NCBI RefSeq assembly: GCF_965232525.1
Contig: NZ_OZ246980.1
Span: 1,984,001-2,048,000, forward strand
Direction: 5' to 3'
DNA from: Bauldia sp965232525
GTDB lineage: Bacteria; Pseudomonadota; Alphaproteobacteria; Rhizobiales; Kaistiaceae
DNA: 64,000 nt
Shown: piece after piece, positions 1 through 8,049 of the stretch
How positions within the stretch are numbered: the first letter of the stretch is position 1
How the letters are laid out: each line of letters starts with the position of its first letter
Notes under the pieces: generated by a model
Databases searched by the model: none
Seen by the model: the letters and a program-made list of their open reading frames with translations, nothing else
What the model was told of the DNA's origin: nothing
Program-made: the position numbers and the translations under genes

Positions 1-576
1 GACAATTTCCAGGTACTCCTCGCGGTTGTAGGCAATGCCGCCACCGGTGCCGCCGAGGGTGAAGGACGGGCGGATGATCGCCGGCAGGCCGATCTTGTCG
101 AGTGCCGCGAGCGCGTCGCCGAGGGAATGGGCAAGCTCGGACCGCGGCGTCTCCAGCCCGATCTTGTGCATCGCCTCGCGGAATTTCTCCCGGTCCTCCG
201 CCTTGTCGATGGCGTCGGCACGGGCGCCGATCAGTTCGACCCCGTGCTTATCGAGCACGCCATCGCGGCGCAGCGACAACGCGCAGTTCAGCGCGGTCTG
301 GCCGCCCATGGTCGGCAGCAGTGCGTCCGGCTTCTCCTTGGCGATGATCTTGGCGACGATTTCCGGGGTGATCGGCTCAATGTAGGTGGCATCGGCGATC
401 TCCGGATCGGTCATGATCGTGGCCGGATTGGAGTTGACCAGGATGACTCGGTAGCCCTCCTGTTTCAGGGCTTTCACCGCCTGGGTGCCGGAATAGTCGA
501 ATTCGCAGGCCTGACCGATGACGATCGGCCCGGCGCCAATGATGAGGATGGATTGGATATCGGTGCGTTTGGGCAT
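1..576 (-). CDS. carB: Carbamoyl-phosphate synthase large subunit (5' part, cut by window edge)
   Basis: The first 192 codons of the large subunit of carbamoyl-phosphate synthase, which makes carbamoyl phosphate from bicarbonate, ATP and ammonia passed on by CarA, for arginine and pyrimidine synthesis. The product starts MPKRTDIQSILIIGAGPIVI and continues with GQACEFDYSGTQ, the highly conserved start of the family, then the NSNPATIMTDP and PTMGGQTALN blocks of the first pre-ATP-grasp domain. The reading frame is open to base 1, so the gene runs off the window (the family is about 1080 residues). It lies on the same strand as carA but is separated from it by an RTX gene and a secreted-protein gene, as is common in alphaproteobacteria. 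Confidence 0.97.
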   Translation of the reverse strand, partial: MPKRTDIQSILIIGAGPIVIGQACEFDYSGTQAVKALKQEGYRVILVNSNPATIMTDPEIADATYIEPITPEIVAKIIAKEKPDALLPTMGGQTALNCALSLRRDGVLDKHGVELIGARADAIDKAEDREKFREAMHKIGLETPRSELAHSLGDALAALDKIGLPAIIRPSFTLGGTGGGIAYNREEYLEIV

Positions 577-980
577 GAGCGCGGCGTAAAGACGCCCCGG
601 CGGCGGGCCGACCGGGGCGTGACGGTTCAAGGGTTTGGACTGGACGCCGCTTATAGGGGAAATCGAAATGCCGGAAAAGAGAAACCGGATCGATTCCGCT
701 TCCCAGAATCGCCGGTGTTGTTCACCCGATCAGGAGGATATCGTTGTTCAGGGTTGAAGATCTCTTTTTTATGTCCGACGAGATGAACATGATTGCCGCC
801 GCCGAGATCGATCAGCAACCCGAAGCAGATTTGTCCCCGACTTTCGTAACCATCGTCGGGCCTCACGAATGAATAAGAAAACAAAAATTCTTCTGATCGA
901 TTTGATCAATAATAGCAATAAAATGCTGGATCGCGCGCGGAACGCGCGACCCAGCAGAGGCAGTAGGAATGGTAATATGA
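577..980. other. Intergenic stretch between carB and the RTX gene
   Basis: About 400 bases holding the carB 5' region and the 3' flank of the RTX gene. The only structure I can support is the RTX terminator near 912-955. A 77-codon minus-strand frame (651-884) has no family features and I do not call it a gene. The half next to the RTX gene (about 850-930) is visibly AT-richer than the surroundings. Confidence 0.5.
912..955 (-). terminator. Rho-independent terminator of the small RTX gene
   Basis: Read on the minus strand, a GC-rich stem (GCTGGGTCGCGCG pairing with GCGCGCGATCCAGC, with a TTCC loop and one G-T pair) is followed at once by ATTTTATT. It lies about 25 bases past the stop codon of the RTX gene at 981-1478. 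Confidence 0.75.
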
Positions 981-1478
981 TTAGGCGATCAAAATGATAT
1001 CGTCTTCAAGGTCTTTGAGATTACCATTTTCTGCGTAATTCTCGAGATGAACTTGATAACCTTCTTTGCCTTTGCCAAATCCATCTTTATCAAGACTCAA
1101 ATCAACGCGAAAATCGTCTCTGTTGTGGGAAACGTTGTCAATGACTTGCTTGACAGAGTTGTATCCGTACGACTTTGAGATATAGAGCTTATCCTTGCCC
1201 GGCTCGAAGTCCTTGATCCGGTCGTCGCCAAGCTTCCCGCCTTCGTAGTAAAACTTGTCCTTGCCGGCGCCACCGTACATATCGTCAGAGCCCTTGCCGG
1301 CGAAGAATTTATCCTTGCCGTCGCCGCCGAAAACGGTGTCATCGCCACCACCGTCGAAAATCTTATCGTTTCCTTTTTTGCCTTTGATTAGATCGTTGCC
1401 GCCCTTTCCTTTCAAGATGTCGTTTTTGTTCGTGCCTTTTAGCTTGTCGTCGCCATTCGTGCCAATACGCTTAGCCAT
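981..1478 (-). CDS. Small RTX-type calcium-binding protein
   Basis: A 165-residue protein that opens with MAKRIGTNGDDKLKGTNKND and then carries about five nonapeptide repeats of the GGxGxDxxx type (GKGGNDLIKG, GDGKDKFFAG, GGAGKDKFYY, residues about 8-85). Such repeats form a calcium-binding parallel beta-roll in proteins exported by type I secretion. The C-terminal half has the usual IKDFEPGKDKL block and an acidic, hydrophobic tail (DLEDDIILIA) of the kind used as a type I secretion signal. There is no Sec signal, as expected. Many repeat positions are lysine, which is unusual. The start at 1478 is chosen for its AGGAGCG ribosome site; an upstream in-frame start at 1538 adds residues with no family match. 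No secretion genes lie nearby. The activity is unknown; adhesion or a matrix role is only a guess. Confidence 0.85.
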   Translation of the reverse strand: MAKRIGTNGDDKLKGTNKNDILKGKGGNDLIKGKKGNDKIFDGGGDDTVFGGDGKDKFFAGKGSDDMYGGAGKDKFYYEGGKLGDDRIKDFEPGKDKLYISKSYGYNSVKQVIDNVSHNRDDFRVDLSLDKDGFGKGKEGYQVHLENYAENGNLKDLEDDIILIA

Positions 1479-1639
1479 GTCTCTCGCTCCTAATGGTTTG
1501 GTCGCCCACATTGCATGAGCGAATACAAGACGCAGCATCCCTATCGCGACGATTTATACTATCGGTCGCGTCCCAAAAAGCATCGATCAACTGATGCCGG
1601 TCTAGGCCGGGGGTGCTACGCCAGTTGGCCATTACTGTC

Positions 1640-1655
1640 TGTGACCGGCGTCACA
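1640..1655. promoter_or_regulatory. CRP/FNR-family binding site candidate
   Basis: TGTGACCGGCGTCACA matches TGTGA-N6-TCACA exactly, and the palindrome extends by one base pair on each side (C and G). It lies about 160 bases upstream of the RTX start and about 330 bases upstream of the secreted-protein start. Confidence 0.5.
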
Positions 1656-1773
1656 GGGGATCGGAAACGGGAGAAAAAACCATTGCCGTCCAACGGCATG
1701 GCGAACAAATGCGCGTTCGGCTTCAAGCCGATTTGGGCGCTCCGACGGCGGGCGCAACACCCGAATCTGTCAC

Positions 1774-1792
1774 GTGACCGTTCTCCGGTCAC
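1774..1792. promoter_or_regulatory. GTGACCG/CGGTCAC inverted repeat
   Basis: GTGACCG and CGGTCAC flank a five-base centre. The half sites resemble those of the CRP-like palindrome at 1640, but the spacing differs. It could be a second operator or a simple hairpin. Confidence 0.35.
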
Positions 1793-1988
1793 GCCTGACG
1801 GGGGCGCTTCGCCTCTATGTGTCCCCTGGATAGGTGACCCGGTTGCCGTTGTCTTTGACGCCCGTCACAGAAGCTTGTGTCGTTGGTCACTATGCAAGAC
1901 GGTTGTTTCGCTGGCTGCACCCATGCTCCAAAGGGCGGCGGGCCGGGCGTTCGATTGGCTCCGTAAAATCGGTATCGCGGGGAGGTTC

Positions 1989-2426
1989 ATGCGGATTGTA
2001 CTGTCCATGGCGGCGGCCGCCACGACGTCAGTTCTGGCAGGACCAGCGATGGCAGACATCCCCGACTTGACCGGCAAGTGGGCCTGCGACCCGGCGCCGA
2101 TGATCATTCGCGGCGAGCGGACGACGCTGACCTATACGTTCACCATCAGCGACTTGAAGGACGGCCTGTTCACCACCGAGATGTACTGGAGTTTGCCGCC
2201 ATCGGGCGGCGCCCAAGGCAATCAGGAAGGCGTCTCTTCGTTCTCGGGCAAGGTGACGGTCTTCGGCGCCATCGGCTGGGATAATCGGTCGATCGAAATG
2301 GTCGCCTTCAAGGACCTCCACCGCCACGTCGGCACAATCGTCGATGCCGACACGATTCGCTTCATCCATAGCGAGATCGGTGACAATGCCTGGGTCAGTC
2401 GCTCCGTCTGCCGGCGCGCGCGCTAG
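1989..2426 (+). CDS. Secreted hypothetical protein, lipocalin-like size
   Basis: A 145-residue protein with a clear Sec signal peptide (MRIVLSMAAAATTSVLAGPA, predicted cut after AMA) and a mature part starting DIPDLTGKWACDP. The LTGKW opening and the alternating beta-type pattern resemble small extracytoplasmic beta-barrel proteins, but I do not recognise a family. Two cysteines, one near the mature N-terminus (KWACD) and one near the end (SVCRR), could form a disulfide. The start at 1989 follows a GGAGG box (1981-1985); longer in-frame extensions upstream are rejected because they run through the palindrome-rich non-coding region. The stop overlaps the carA stop by four bases (CTAG), so the two genes converge. 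Confidence 0.7.
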   Translation: MRIVLSMAAAATTSVLAGPAMADIPDLTGKWACDPAPMIIRGERTTLTYTFTISDLKDGLFTTEMYWSLPPSGGAQGNQEGVSSFSGKVTVFGAIGWDNRSIEMVAFKDLHRHVGTIVDADTIRFIHSEIGDNAWVSRSVCRRAR

Positions 2427-3595
2427 CGGCGCGCGTCCATCAGATCGACGAAGCGCTGAAACAGGTAGCGGCTGTCGCGCGGGCCGGGCGAGGCTTCCGG
2501 GTGGTACTGCACGGAAAACACCGGCCGATCCTTGAGCCGGATGCCGCAATTCGAGCCGTCGAACAGCGAGATATGGGTCTCTTCGACGGTTTCCGGCAGC
2601 GTCTTGGTATCCACGGCGAAGCCATGGTTCATCGAAGTGATCTCGACCTTGCCGGTGGTCAGATCCTTGACCGGATGATTGGCGCCGTGATGGCCCTGAT
2701 GCATCTTCACCGTCTCGGCGCCGAGTGCCAGCGACAGCATCTGGTGGCCAAGACAGATGCCGAAGACCGGGATGTCGGAATCGACCAGCGCCTGGATGGT
2801 CGGCACCGCGTAATCGCCGGTGGCGGCGGGATCGCCCGGTCCGTTGGACAGGAAGATGCCGTCCGGTTTGCGGTCGAGCACGTCCTCGGCGGTCGCGGTC
2901 GCCGGCAGCACGGTCACCCGACAGCCGTGGTCGGCGAGCAGCCGCAGGATGTTGCGCTTGATGCCATAGTCGATGGCGACCACGTGGTGACGCGGCTCGG
3001 TCATTTCGCCGTAGCCCTTGCCCCACTGCCACGACGTCTGGTCCCACGTGTAGGACTGCGCGGCGGTCACGTCCTTAGCGAGGTCCATGCCGACAAGCCC
3101 CGGCCAGGCCTGGGCCACGCCAGCCAGCCTGGCGCGGTCGAACGCGCCGTCGCGGTCGTGAACGATCACCGCATTGGGCATACCGTGTTCGCGGATGCGG
3201 GCGGTCAGCGCCCGGGTGTCGATCCCGGCAATGCCGACGATACCGCGCGCCTTCAGCCACTGATCCAGGTCGCGGGCAGCGCGGTAGTTCGACGGGTCGG
3301 TGATGTCGGCCTTCAGCACGCAGCCGCGCACCCCCGAAGCCGCCGCCATGTTGACGGTTTCGATGTCTTCCTCGTTGACGCCGACATTGCCGATATGGGG
3401 GAAGGTGAAAGTGATGATCTGGCCGGCATAGGAGGGGTCGGTGAGGATCTCCTGGTAGCCGGTCATCGCCGTGTTGAAGCAGACCTCGCCCGTCGCTTCG
3501 CCCTCGGCGCCGATCCCGGCGCCTTCGATCACGGTCCCGTCGGCAAGCAGCAAGAGGGCAGTCGGGCGCGAGTCATGCCAGCCGGTTTCGGCCAT
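2423..3595 (-). CDS. carA: Carbamoyl-phosphate synthase small subunit (glutaminase)
   Basis: A 390-residue class I glutamine amidotransferase subunit that hydrolyses glutamine and passes ammonia to CarB. The N-terminal CarA domain has FNTAMTGYQEILTDPSYAGQ and FTFPHIGNVGVNEED. The C-terminal amidotransferase domain has the nucleophile in FGICLGHQ (about Cys281) and the His-Glu pair in YHPEASPG (about His365 and Glu367), so all catalytic residues are present. The length is normal for the family. The start at 3595 (MAETGWHDSRP) has an AGGTGG ribosome site; a longer in-frame form from 3667 lacks one. It is divergent from the YqeY gene across 222 bases that must hold both promoters. Confidence 0.96.
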   Translation of the reverse strand: MAETGWHDSRPTALLLLADGTVIEGAGIGAEGEATGEVCFNTAMTGYQEILTDPSYAGQIITFTFPHIGNVGVNEEDIETVNMAAASGVRGCVLKADITDPSNYRAARDLDQWLKARGIVGIAGIDTRALTARIREHGMPNAVIVHDRDGAFDRARLAGVAQAWPGLVGMDLAKDVTAAQSYTWDQTSWQWGKGYGEMTEPRHHVVAIDYGIKRNILRLLADHGCRVTVLPATATAEDVLDRKPDGIFLSNGPGDPAATGDYAVPTIQALVDSDIPVFGICLGHQMLSLALGAETVKMHQGHHGANHPVKDLTTGKVEITSMNHGFAVDTKTLPETVEETHISLFDGSNCGIRLKDRPVFSVQYHPEASPGPRDSRYLFQRFVDLMDARR

Positions 3596-3817
3596 CTTGA
3601 TTTCCACCTGGTTGGAACCATATGCATAGCCGACAACGTCGACGACGGCGGGCGACACGCGCAACACCGCGCGCGCAACTTAGGTAAGCGATGCCCCCGC
3701 GTCAACTGTGGACGAAATTTCAAAGTCCAATTGAATCAACGACTTACAGGCGCGATGAAAGTTGCGCCCGCGATAGAGCGAGGGTATCCTCTCGCGTCGC
3801 GTCTTCAGGAGGTTCTC

Positions 3818-4270
3818 ATGCTGCGTGAGCGGATCGGTGCGGCCCTCAAACAGGCCACCCGTGATCAGGACAAACGGAAGACTTCGACTCTCCGGCTCAT
3901 CAACGCCGCGATCACCGATCGCGACATTGCCGCGCGTGGCGCCGGCAAGGACCCGGTGAGCGACGAGGACGTGCTCGCGATTCTCGCCAAGATGATCCGC
4001 CAGCGGCTCGACTCCGCGCAGGCCTACGAGGAGGGCAACCGCCTCGACCTGGCCGAGCAGGAGCGCGAGGAAATCGCCATCATCAAAGAGTTCATGCCGC
4101 AGCAGCTCAACGACGAGCAGATGCGTTCGGTGTGCACCGAATTGGTCAAGGAGACCGGCGCCCATGGTCTCCGCGATATCGGCAAGTGCATGCAGACCCT
4201 GAAGTCGCGCTATCAGGGCCGCATGGACTTCGGCAAAGCGAGCACCGTGGTCAAGGGCCTGCTGTCCTGA
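3818..4270 (+). CDS. yqeY: GatB/YqeY domain protein
   Basis: A 150-residue protein of the GatB/YqeY family: MLRERIGAALKQATRDQDKR, then KTSTLRLINAAITDRDIA and a C-terminal helical tail (MDFGKASTVVKGLLS). The fold is shared with the tail domain of the GatB subunit of the tRNA amidotransferase. The free-standing protein is thought to bind tRNA or help amidation, but its exact role is not settled. A strong AGGAGG box (3807-3812) fixes the start. The family is typically found next to carA in alphaproteobacteria, as here. Confidence 0.93.
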   Translation: MLRERIGAALKQATRDQDKRKTSTLRLINAAITDRDIAARGAGKDPVSDEDVLAILAKMIRQRLDSAQAYEEGNRLDLAEQEREEIAIIKEFMPQQLNDEQMRSVCTELVKETGAHGLRDIGKCMQTLKSRYQGRMDFGKASTVVKGLLS

Positions 4271-4278
4271 CCCTGTCC

Positions 4279-4301
4279 GGGCGCCGTGTTGTGCGGCGCC
4301 C
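4279..4301 (+). terminator. Hairpin after the YqeY gene
   Basis: A perfect eight-base-pair stem, GGGCGCCG with CGGCGCCC, around a seven-base loop, eight bases past the stop codon. It has no T-run, so it may be a weak or Rho-assisted terminator. Confidence 0.55.
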
Positions 4302-4448
4302 GTAAACCGGCCAGCGGCGCCGCCGAGAAACGCCTGCAGGATTTCGGCAAACTCCCATCGGAGTGAGTGCAGCTGCCGTGCCGTTTGGGTTGTACCTCAG
4401 AGCTAACGCGTTTATAAGATGAGTAGTTGTCGCGTAGGCGGAACTGAG

Positions 4449-4817
4449 GTGTTGGCTTTGAAGTCTTTGTGCGTGGGGCTGTTGGCTGCTTTTTTTGTAG
4501 CTACGGCCACAGCAACTGAAATCAACGCGCGATCTGCGGGGTATGATCTGTATGCAGTTTGCGAAAAGCTCGAATGTACGCGTATGAAGATCTCGAGCAA
4601 TTTAGTCGCTTCACATATATATTATATTAAAACTCAATGCGAGAGGCTTGACGGGCGACGGTTAGTTCCGACGAGTTTGAAGTGTAGTAGCCCAAAAGTC
4701 ACTGTGAAATGCCCTGGTTCCTCGTACGTCGACGGCGATTATCGTACATGCCAGTGCAATAATCCGATTAATAATTATGATATCAATTTCTTCCTGACGA
4801 TGGAGTGTCCCCGCTAA
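4449..4817 (+). CDS. Small secreted eight-cysteine protein (member A)
   Basis: One of seven members in this window of a family I do not recognise. After a Sec signal peptide (ALKSLCVGLLAAFFVATATA) comes a mature domain with eight cysteines spaced CEKLEC, TQC, KCSSP, KCPG, CQC and a final MEC. Conserved extras are IYYI before cysteine 3, P-x-S-L-x-C before cysteine 4 and DGDYRTCQCNNP around the CxC pair. It is closest to member B, which follows 40 bases downstream, so the two look like a tandem duplication. Start choice is uncertain: GTG at 4449 gives a compact signal peptide, while ATG at 4419 would add ten residues without a clear ribosome site. The gene is AT-richer than its neighbours. Probable site is the periplasm or outside the cell; function unknown. 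Confidence 0.8.
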   Translation: MLALKSLCVGLLAAFFVATATATEINARSAGYDLYAVCEKLECTRMKISSNLVASHIYYIKTQCERLDGRRLVPTSLKCSSPKVTVKCPGSSYVDGDYRTCQCNNPINNYDINFFLTMECPR

Positions 4818-4857
4818 CAACTGGCCGCAAGCGACTGCCCAACAGAGGAGCACGATC

Positions 4858-5196
4858 ATGATATTCAAGTCTTCGAGTCTTGTGTTGGGGATCGTGTTGT
4901 TGAGTGTGGCGCCCTCCACGGCTGGCCATGACATATATGTGTCGTGTAGCTATACCGAGTGTAAAAGACTGAAAATTCCGAACCAAGTCGATGCTCGTAT
5001 ATACTATATAAGGTCTCAATGTGAGAACGAATATGGCGAGCCCGTCCCGAAAGCCCTGCATTGCAGCACCCCGATGATCGAAGTCGTATGCCCTGGTGAT
5101 TCCTACGTGGAAGGCGACTATCGCGTGTGTCGATGCAATAATCCCACACTTTCGGGGCTGTTCAACTTTTTCGTGTCGTTGAGCTGTTCAAAGTGA
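4858..5196 (+). CDS. Small secreted eight-cysteine protein (member B)
   Basis: A 112-residue protein with a Sec signal (FKSSSLVLGIVLLSVAPSTA, mature start about GHDIYVSC) and the full eight-cysteine pattern: CSYTEC, SQC, HCSTP, VCPG, CRC and a final LSC. It shares RIYYIRSQC, VCPGDSYVEGDYRVC and RCNNP with member A immediately upstream, far above the similarity to the other members, which supports recent duplication. A GAGGAGC ribosome site precedes the ATG. The downstream gene is convergent, so A and B probably form a two-gene unit. Function unknown. Confidence 0.83.
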   Translation: MIFKSSSLVLGIVLLSVAPSTAGHDIYVSCSYTECKRLKIPNQVDARIYYIRSQCENEYGEPVPKALHCSTPMIEVVCPGDSYVEGDYRVCRCNNPTLSGLFNFFVSLSCSK

Positions 5197-5236
5197 TCAC
5201 CAAGCTCCATTGACGATCCTGTGACTTGGGCGTCGC

Positions 5237-6471
5237 TCACTTCCGCCCTTGTCCCACAACCAGTCCCTTGAGATCGGCGCTCTCGTCGGCGCAGGTTTCC
5301 GGCGACGGCGACAGGCCGGCGGCGAGCAGCCGTCGACCGACCATGTGGTCTGCAGCACGGTTCACGGAATCGATGGCGACAAGCCGCTCGTGGTCGAAAT
5401 GGAAAACGGAGAACGCGCTATCCTGCGGGTTGCCGCGCACCACGCTGGACGTGGCGTTGTTGGAGAGCCCGACCATCTGCAGCTTGACGTCGCCCTGATC
5501 CGACCAGAACCACGGCACGTCGCGATAGGCCTCCGTTCGGCCGACGATGGTCTTGGCCGCCGTCTTGGCCTGGTCGACCGCGTTCTGGACCGACTCCAGC
5601 CGGACCCGGCGGCCGAGCTCCCAATGCTCGAAGGCGGCGCAATCGCCGATCGCCAGGACGTGGGTGGCGCTGGTGGCCATGGTGTCGTCGACCAGGATGC
5701 CGTCCTCGACGGCGAGCCCGGCATCGGCGGCGAGCTCAACGTTCGGCACGACGCCAACACCGAGGATGACCATGTCGGCGGCGATGCGGTCGCCGTTCGT
5801 CGTCTCCACGGCGACGACCCGGCCGGCCTCGCCAACGACGCGCCCGATCGGCGTCCGCAGCCGGACATCACTGCCCCAGCCGCGATGGAGCGAGAGGAAA
5901 TGCTCGGAAATCTGTGGCGCTACCACCCGCCCCATCAGCCGGTCGGCGGCCTCGAGCACGGTCACGGTCTTGCCGAGGAGGCGGGCCGTCGCCGCGATCT
6001 CCAGCCCGATGAACCCGCCGCCGACCACCACCACGTCATGCGCCGCGCCGAGCCTCTGCCGGATTTGTCGGGCGTCCTCGGCCTCGCGGAGGGCGAAGAC
6101 TCCGTCGAGGTCGGCGCCTTCGATCGGCGGTATCCGTGGCCGGGCACCGGTGGCGAGAACCACGTGGTCGAAGGGAGCGCGCGGCCGTCGCCGAGCGTCA
6201 GCGTGCGCGCGCTCAGGTCAAGCGCCGTGGCGTGAACGCCGAGCTCCAGCCGGATCGCATTCTTCTCATAGAACGACTCGGGCCGAAGCGGCAGGAGATC
6301 GTGATCCGGCTCCTTCAGGAACGCCTTGGAGAGCGGCGGCCGCTGATAGGGGATATCCGCCTCGGCGCTGACCAGGGTCACCGGCCCCTCGTAACCCTCT
6401 GATCGCAGGCTCGCCGCCGCCTGCGACCCGCCATGGCCGCCGCCGACCACGATCACCCCGTTTTCCGCCAC
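5237..6471 (-). pseudogene. FAD/NAD(P) disulfide-type oxidoreductase (ferredoxin reductase-like), frameshifted
   Basis: Two overlapping minus-strand frames together make one ferredoxin-NAD(P) reductase-like flavoprotein of about 411 residues. The first frame (start 6471, MAENGVIVVGGGHGGSQAAA) has the FAD GxGxxG loop and the PYQRPPLSK block. The second carries VLATGARPRIPPI, the NAD-binding VVVVGGGFIGLEIA loop and the C-terminal FAD region with LAIGDCAAFEH. The frame breaks at the short C-run near 6172-6175 on this strand: one added base would restore ALPFDHVVLATG. This is either a true one-base deletion or a sequencing error; all family blocks on both sides are intact, so the damage is recent or artefactual. 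Proteins of this type reduce ferredoxins for oxygenases. The next gene upstream, a DUF59 protein, has the same orientation. Confidence 0.85.
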
Positions 6472-6549
6472 GCGCTTTCTCCGACACTCGATAGGCTGGC
6501 GGGTTTGCTACCAATACCGGGCGCCGGCGTCTTGGAAAAAGATTCCACC

Positions 6550-7323
6550 CTATTGGGATCGTGGGGCGTCCGAGTAGCGCTCCTCGAGATAGATGCGGCA
6601 CATCTCGGCATTGGCCCGCGCGGCGTGGAGGACCCTGCGTGTCGCGCGGCGGTGATCGGCGAGCATCGCTTCGCCCACCGGCGTGCCTTCGAGGGTGGTG
6701 AAGGCCGGGTCGTCCGGCTCGGCCCGGCCGCCGTCGTGGCGCCGCGCGGCGAGGTACCGGGCGGCCGCCGTGGCGATCTCCTCATCGTCGTCGTGCACCA
6801 GCCGTTCGAGGTCCGCCATCGAGACGGCAAGCGTTCGCGCCGCGCTATCCCGGCGCAGCAGGGCATCGAGCAGAGCCGCCTGACGGCCGAGGAAGGCTTT
6901 TTCCCGAAAGACGACACGGACCCGATGCAGCCCCTCCGCTGTCTCGTCGGCGAACACCTCCTCGAAGGGCAGCTTCTCGGCGATGCCGCGGTTGATCCGC
7001 CTCGCCGCGAAGTGGTCGTCGAGGGTGACGGTCGCGCGGGTCACCCACGGCAGGGTTTCGATCGCGATCCGCATGTCCTCGGCCATCAGGAAGGCGAAGT
7101 TGGCCGAGCACCAATAGGTCGGTAGCCGGAAATCGACCCGCACGTCGCCGCCATCGACAACGAGGTCGCCGATGAAGCCCATCGCCACCACCGACTCGTC
7201 GAGTTCCGGGTCGTTGACCCGGTCGAGCCGTTCGAGCACCGCGGCACGACGCGGGTCGTGCGTAGAGGATGCATCTTGATTCTCTTGCGGCGACGGTGTT
7301 TCGCGTTCGATCGGTTCTGCCAT
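6550..7323 (-). CDS. DUF59/MIP18-type iron-sulfur assembly protein
   Basis: The product (about 257 residues from 7323, or 270 from an alternative ATG at 7362) has an N-terminal DUF59 domain: VLERLDRVNDPELDESVVAMG, then a beta region with RVDFRLPTYWCSANFAFLMA, whose cysteine matches the family's conserved thiol. DUF59 proteins such as SufT help mature Fe-S proteins. The C-terminal half is helical and charged and is not part of the basic domain. Longer DUF59 proteins of this kind occur with oxygenase and ferredoxin-reductase genes, which fits the flavoprotein gene 78 bases downstream on the same strand. The start is uncertain; neither candidate has a strong ribosome site. Confidence 0.75.
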   Translation of the reverse strand: MAEPIERETPSPQENQDASSTHDPRRAAVLERLDRVNDPELDESVVAMGFIGDLVVDGGDVRVDFRLPTYWCSANFAFLMAEDMRIAIETLPWVTRATVTLDDHFAARRINRGIAEKLPFEEVFADETAEGLHRVRVVFREKAFLGRQAALLDALLRRDSAARTLAVSMADLERLVHDDDEEIATAAARYLAARRHDGGRAEPDDPAFTTLEGTPVGEAMLADHRRATRRVLHAARANAEMCRIYLEERYSDAPRSQ

Positions 7324-7404
7324 GCCCTCGGGCTCTTGATCTCGACTGGTCGAGCCTATCATGAATCCCCATTCCCAGTGGGAGAACCCACCGGTGGAGC
7401 CTGA

Positions 7405-7911
7405 ATGCGAATGACCGGAGTGCCACTGCCGTTGCTCACCCCGAGATGTATCCTCGACCGGATCATCGGCGACGACCGCGATGCCGTCGCGGCGCTCCTT
7501 GTCGACCCGAGAGTCTGGCGGTACCTGGGCGGTCCCAAAGCGCGGGCGCGCACCGACACGATATTCGATGCGTATGTGAGAGACAGCGCACGGGGCCGGG
7601 TATGGGCGGTCCGCCAACGCGGCGAGGCACGTCTGGCCGGTGTGCTCTTTCTCCATGATCACCATGACGGCGATGACACGGAGGTCTCCTATCTGCTGTC
7701 GCCGGCCTATTGGGGGCGCGGCTATGCGACCGAAGCGGTCGGAGCGCTGCTGGTGCATGCCGAACGGCAACTTGGCCTGTCGCGAGTCGTCGCGGAGACG
7801 CAGAGCGCCAACCTGGCGTCCCGCAGAGTGCTGGAGAAGGTGGGCATGAAGCCTGAGCGGCGCCTCATCCGGTTCGGGCAGGAGCAGATGATTTACGCAT
7901 TGGAGCGCTAG
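7405..7911 (+). CDS. GNAT-family N-acetyltransferase (RimJ/RimL-like)
   Basis: A 168-residue acetyltransferase. The N-terminal LTPRCILDRIIGDDRDAVAAL block and the RimL-type layout suggest it acts on an amino group of a protein, peptide or small amine. Motif A is clear: EVSYLLSPAYWGRGYATEAV contains the Q/RxxGxG/A acetyl-CoA loop (RGYATEA). NLASRRVLEKVGMK is the usual C-terminal block. It is divergent from the DUF59 gene. The substrate cannot be told from sequence. Confidence 0.88.
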   Translation: MRMTGVPLPLLTPRCILDRIIGDDRDAVAALLVDPRVWRYLGGPKARARTDTIFDAYVRDSARGRVWAVRQRGEARLAGVLFLHDHHDGDDTEVSYLLSPAYWGRGYATEAVGALLVHAERQLGLSRVVAETQSANLASRRVLEKVGMKPERRLIRFGQEQMIYALER

Positions 7912-8049
7912 CGATCGCTGCATCCGCCGGTCGTGATATGGCTGGCCGTGTCCGCCCGTTCATTCGACCGCCCAGATCGATGTCGCTATTGGCGAGGACA
8001 CGGTCTAGAACCGCCGCACCTTTCCCCGATCGAGACTTCCCATCCACCC

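Larger units (their letters stand above)
1479..1988. other. Non-coding region with GTGAC/GTCAC palindromes
   Basis: A 510-base gap between the divergent RTX gene and the secreted-protein gene. It holds a perfect CRP-type palindrome (1640-1655), a GTGACCG/CGGTCAC hairpin (1774-1792) and further GTGAC or GTCAC half sites near 1833 and 1863. The frame open across it in line with the downstream gene looks non-coding. Confidence 0.5.

Noticed and set aside
651..884. 77-codon minus-strand frame upstream of carB
   Set aside because: No family features, no ribosome site and no conservation evidence available.
2501..3817. Long N-terminal extension of the YqeY frame, antisense to carA
   Set aside because: The real start at 3818 has an AGGAGG box; the upstream part is antisense to the conserved carA gene.
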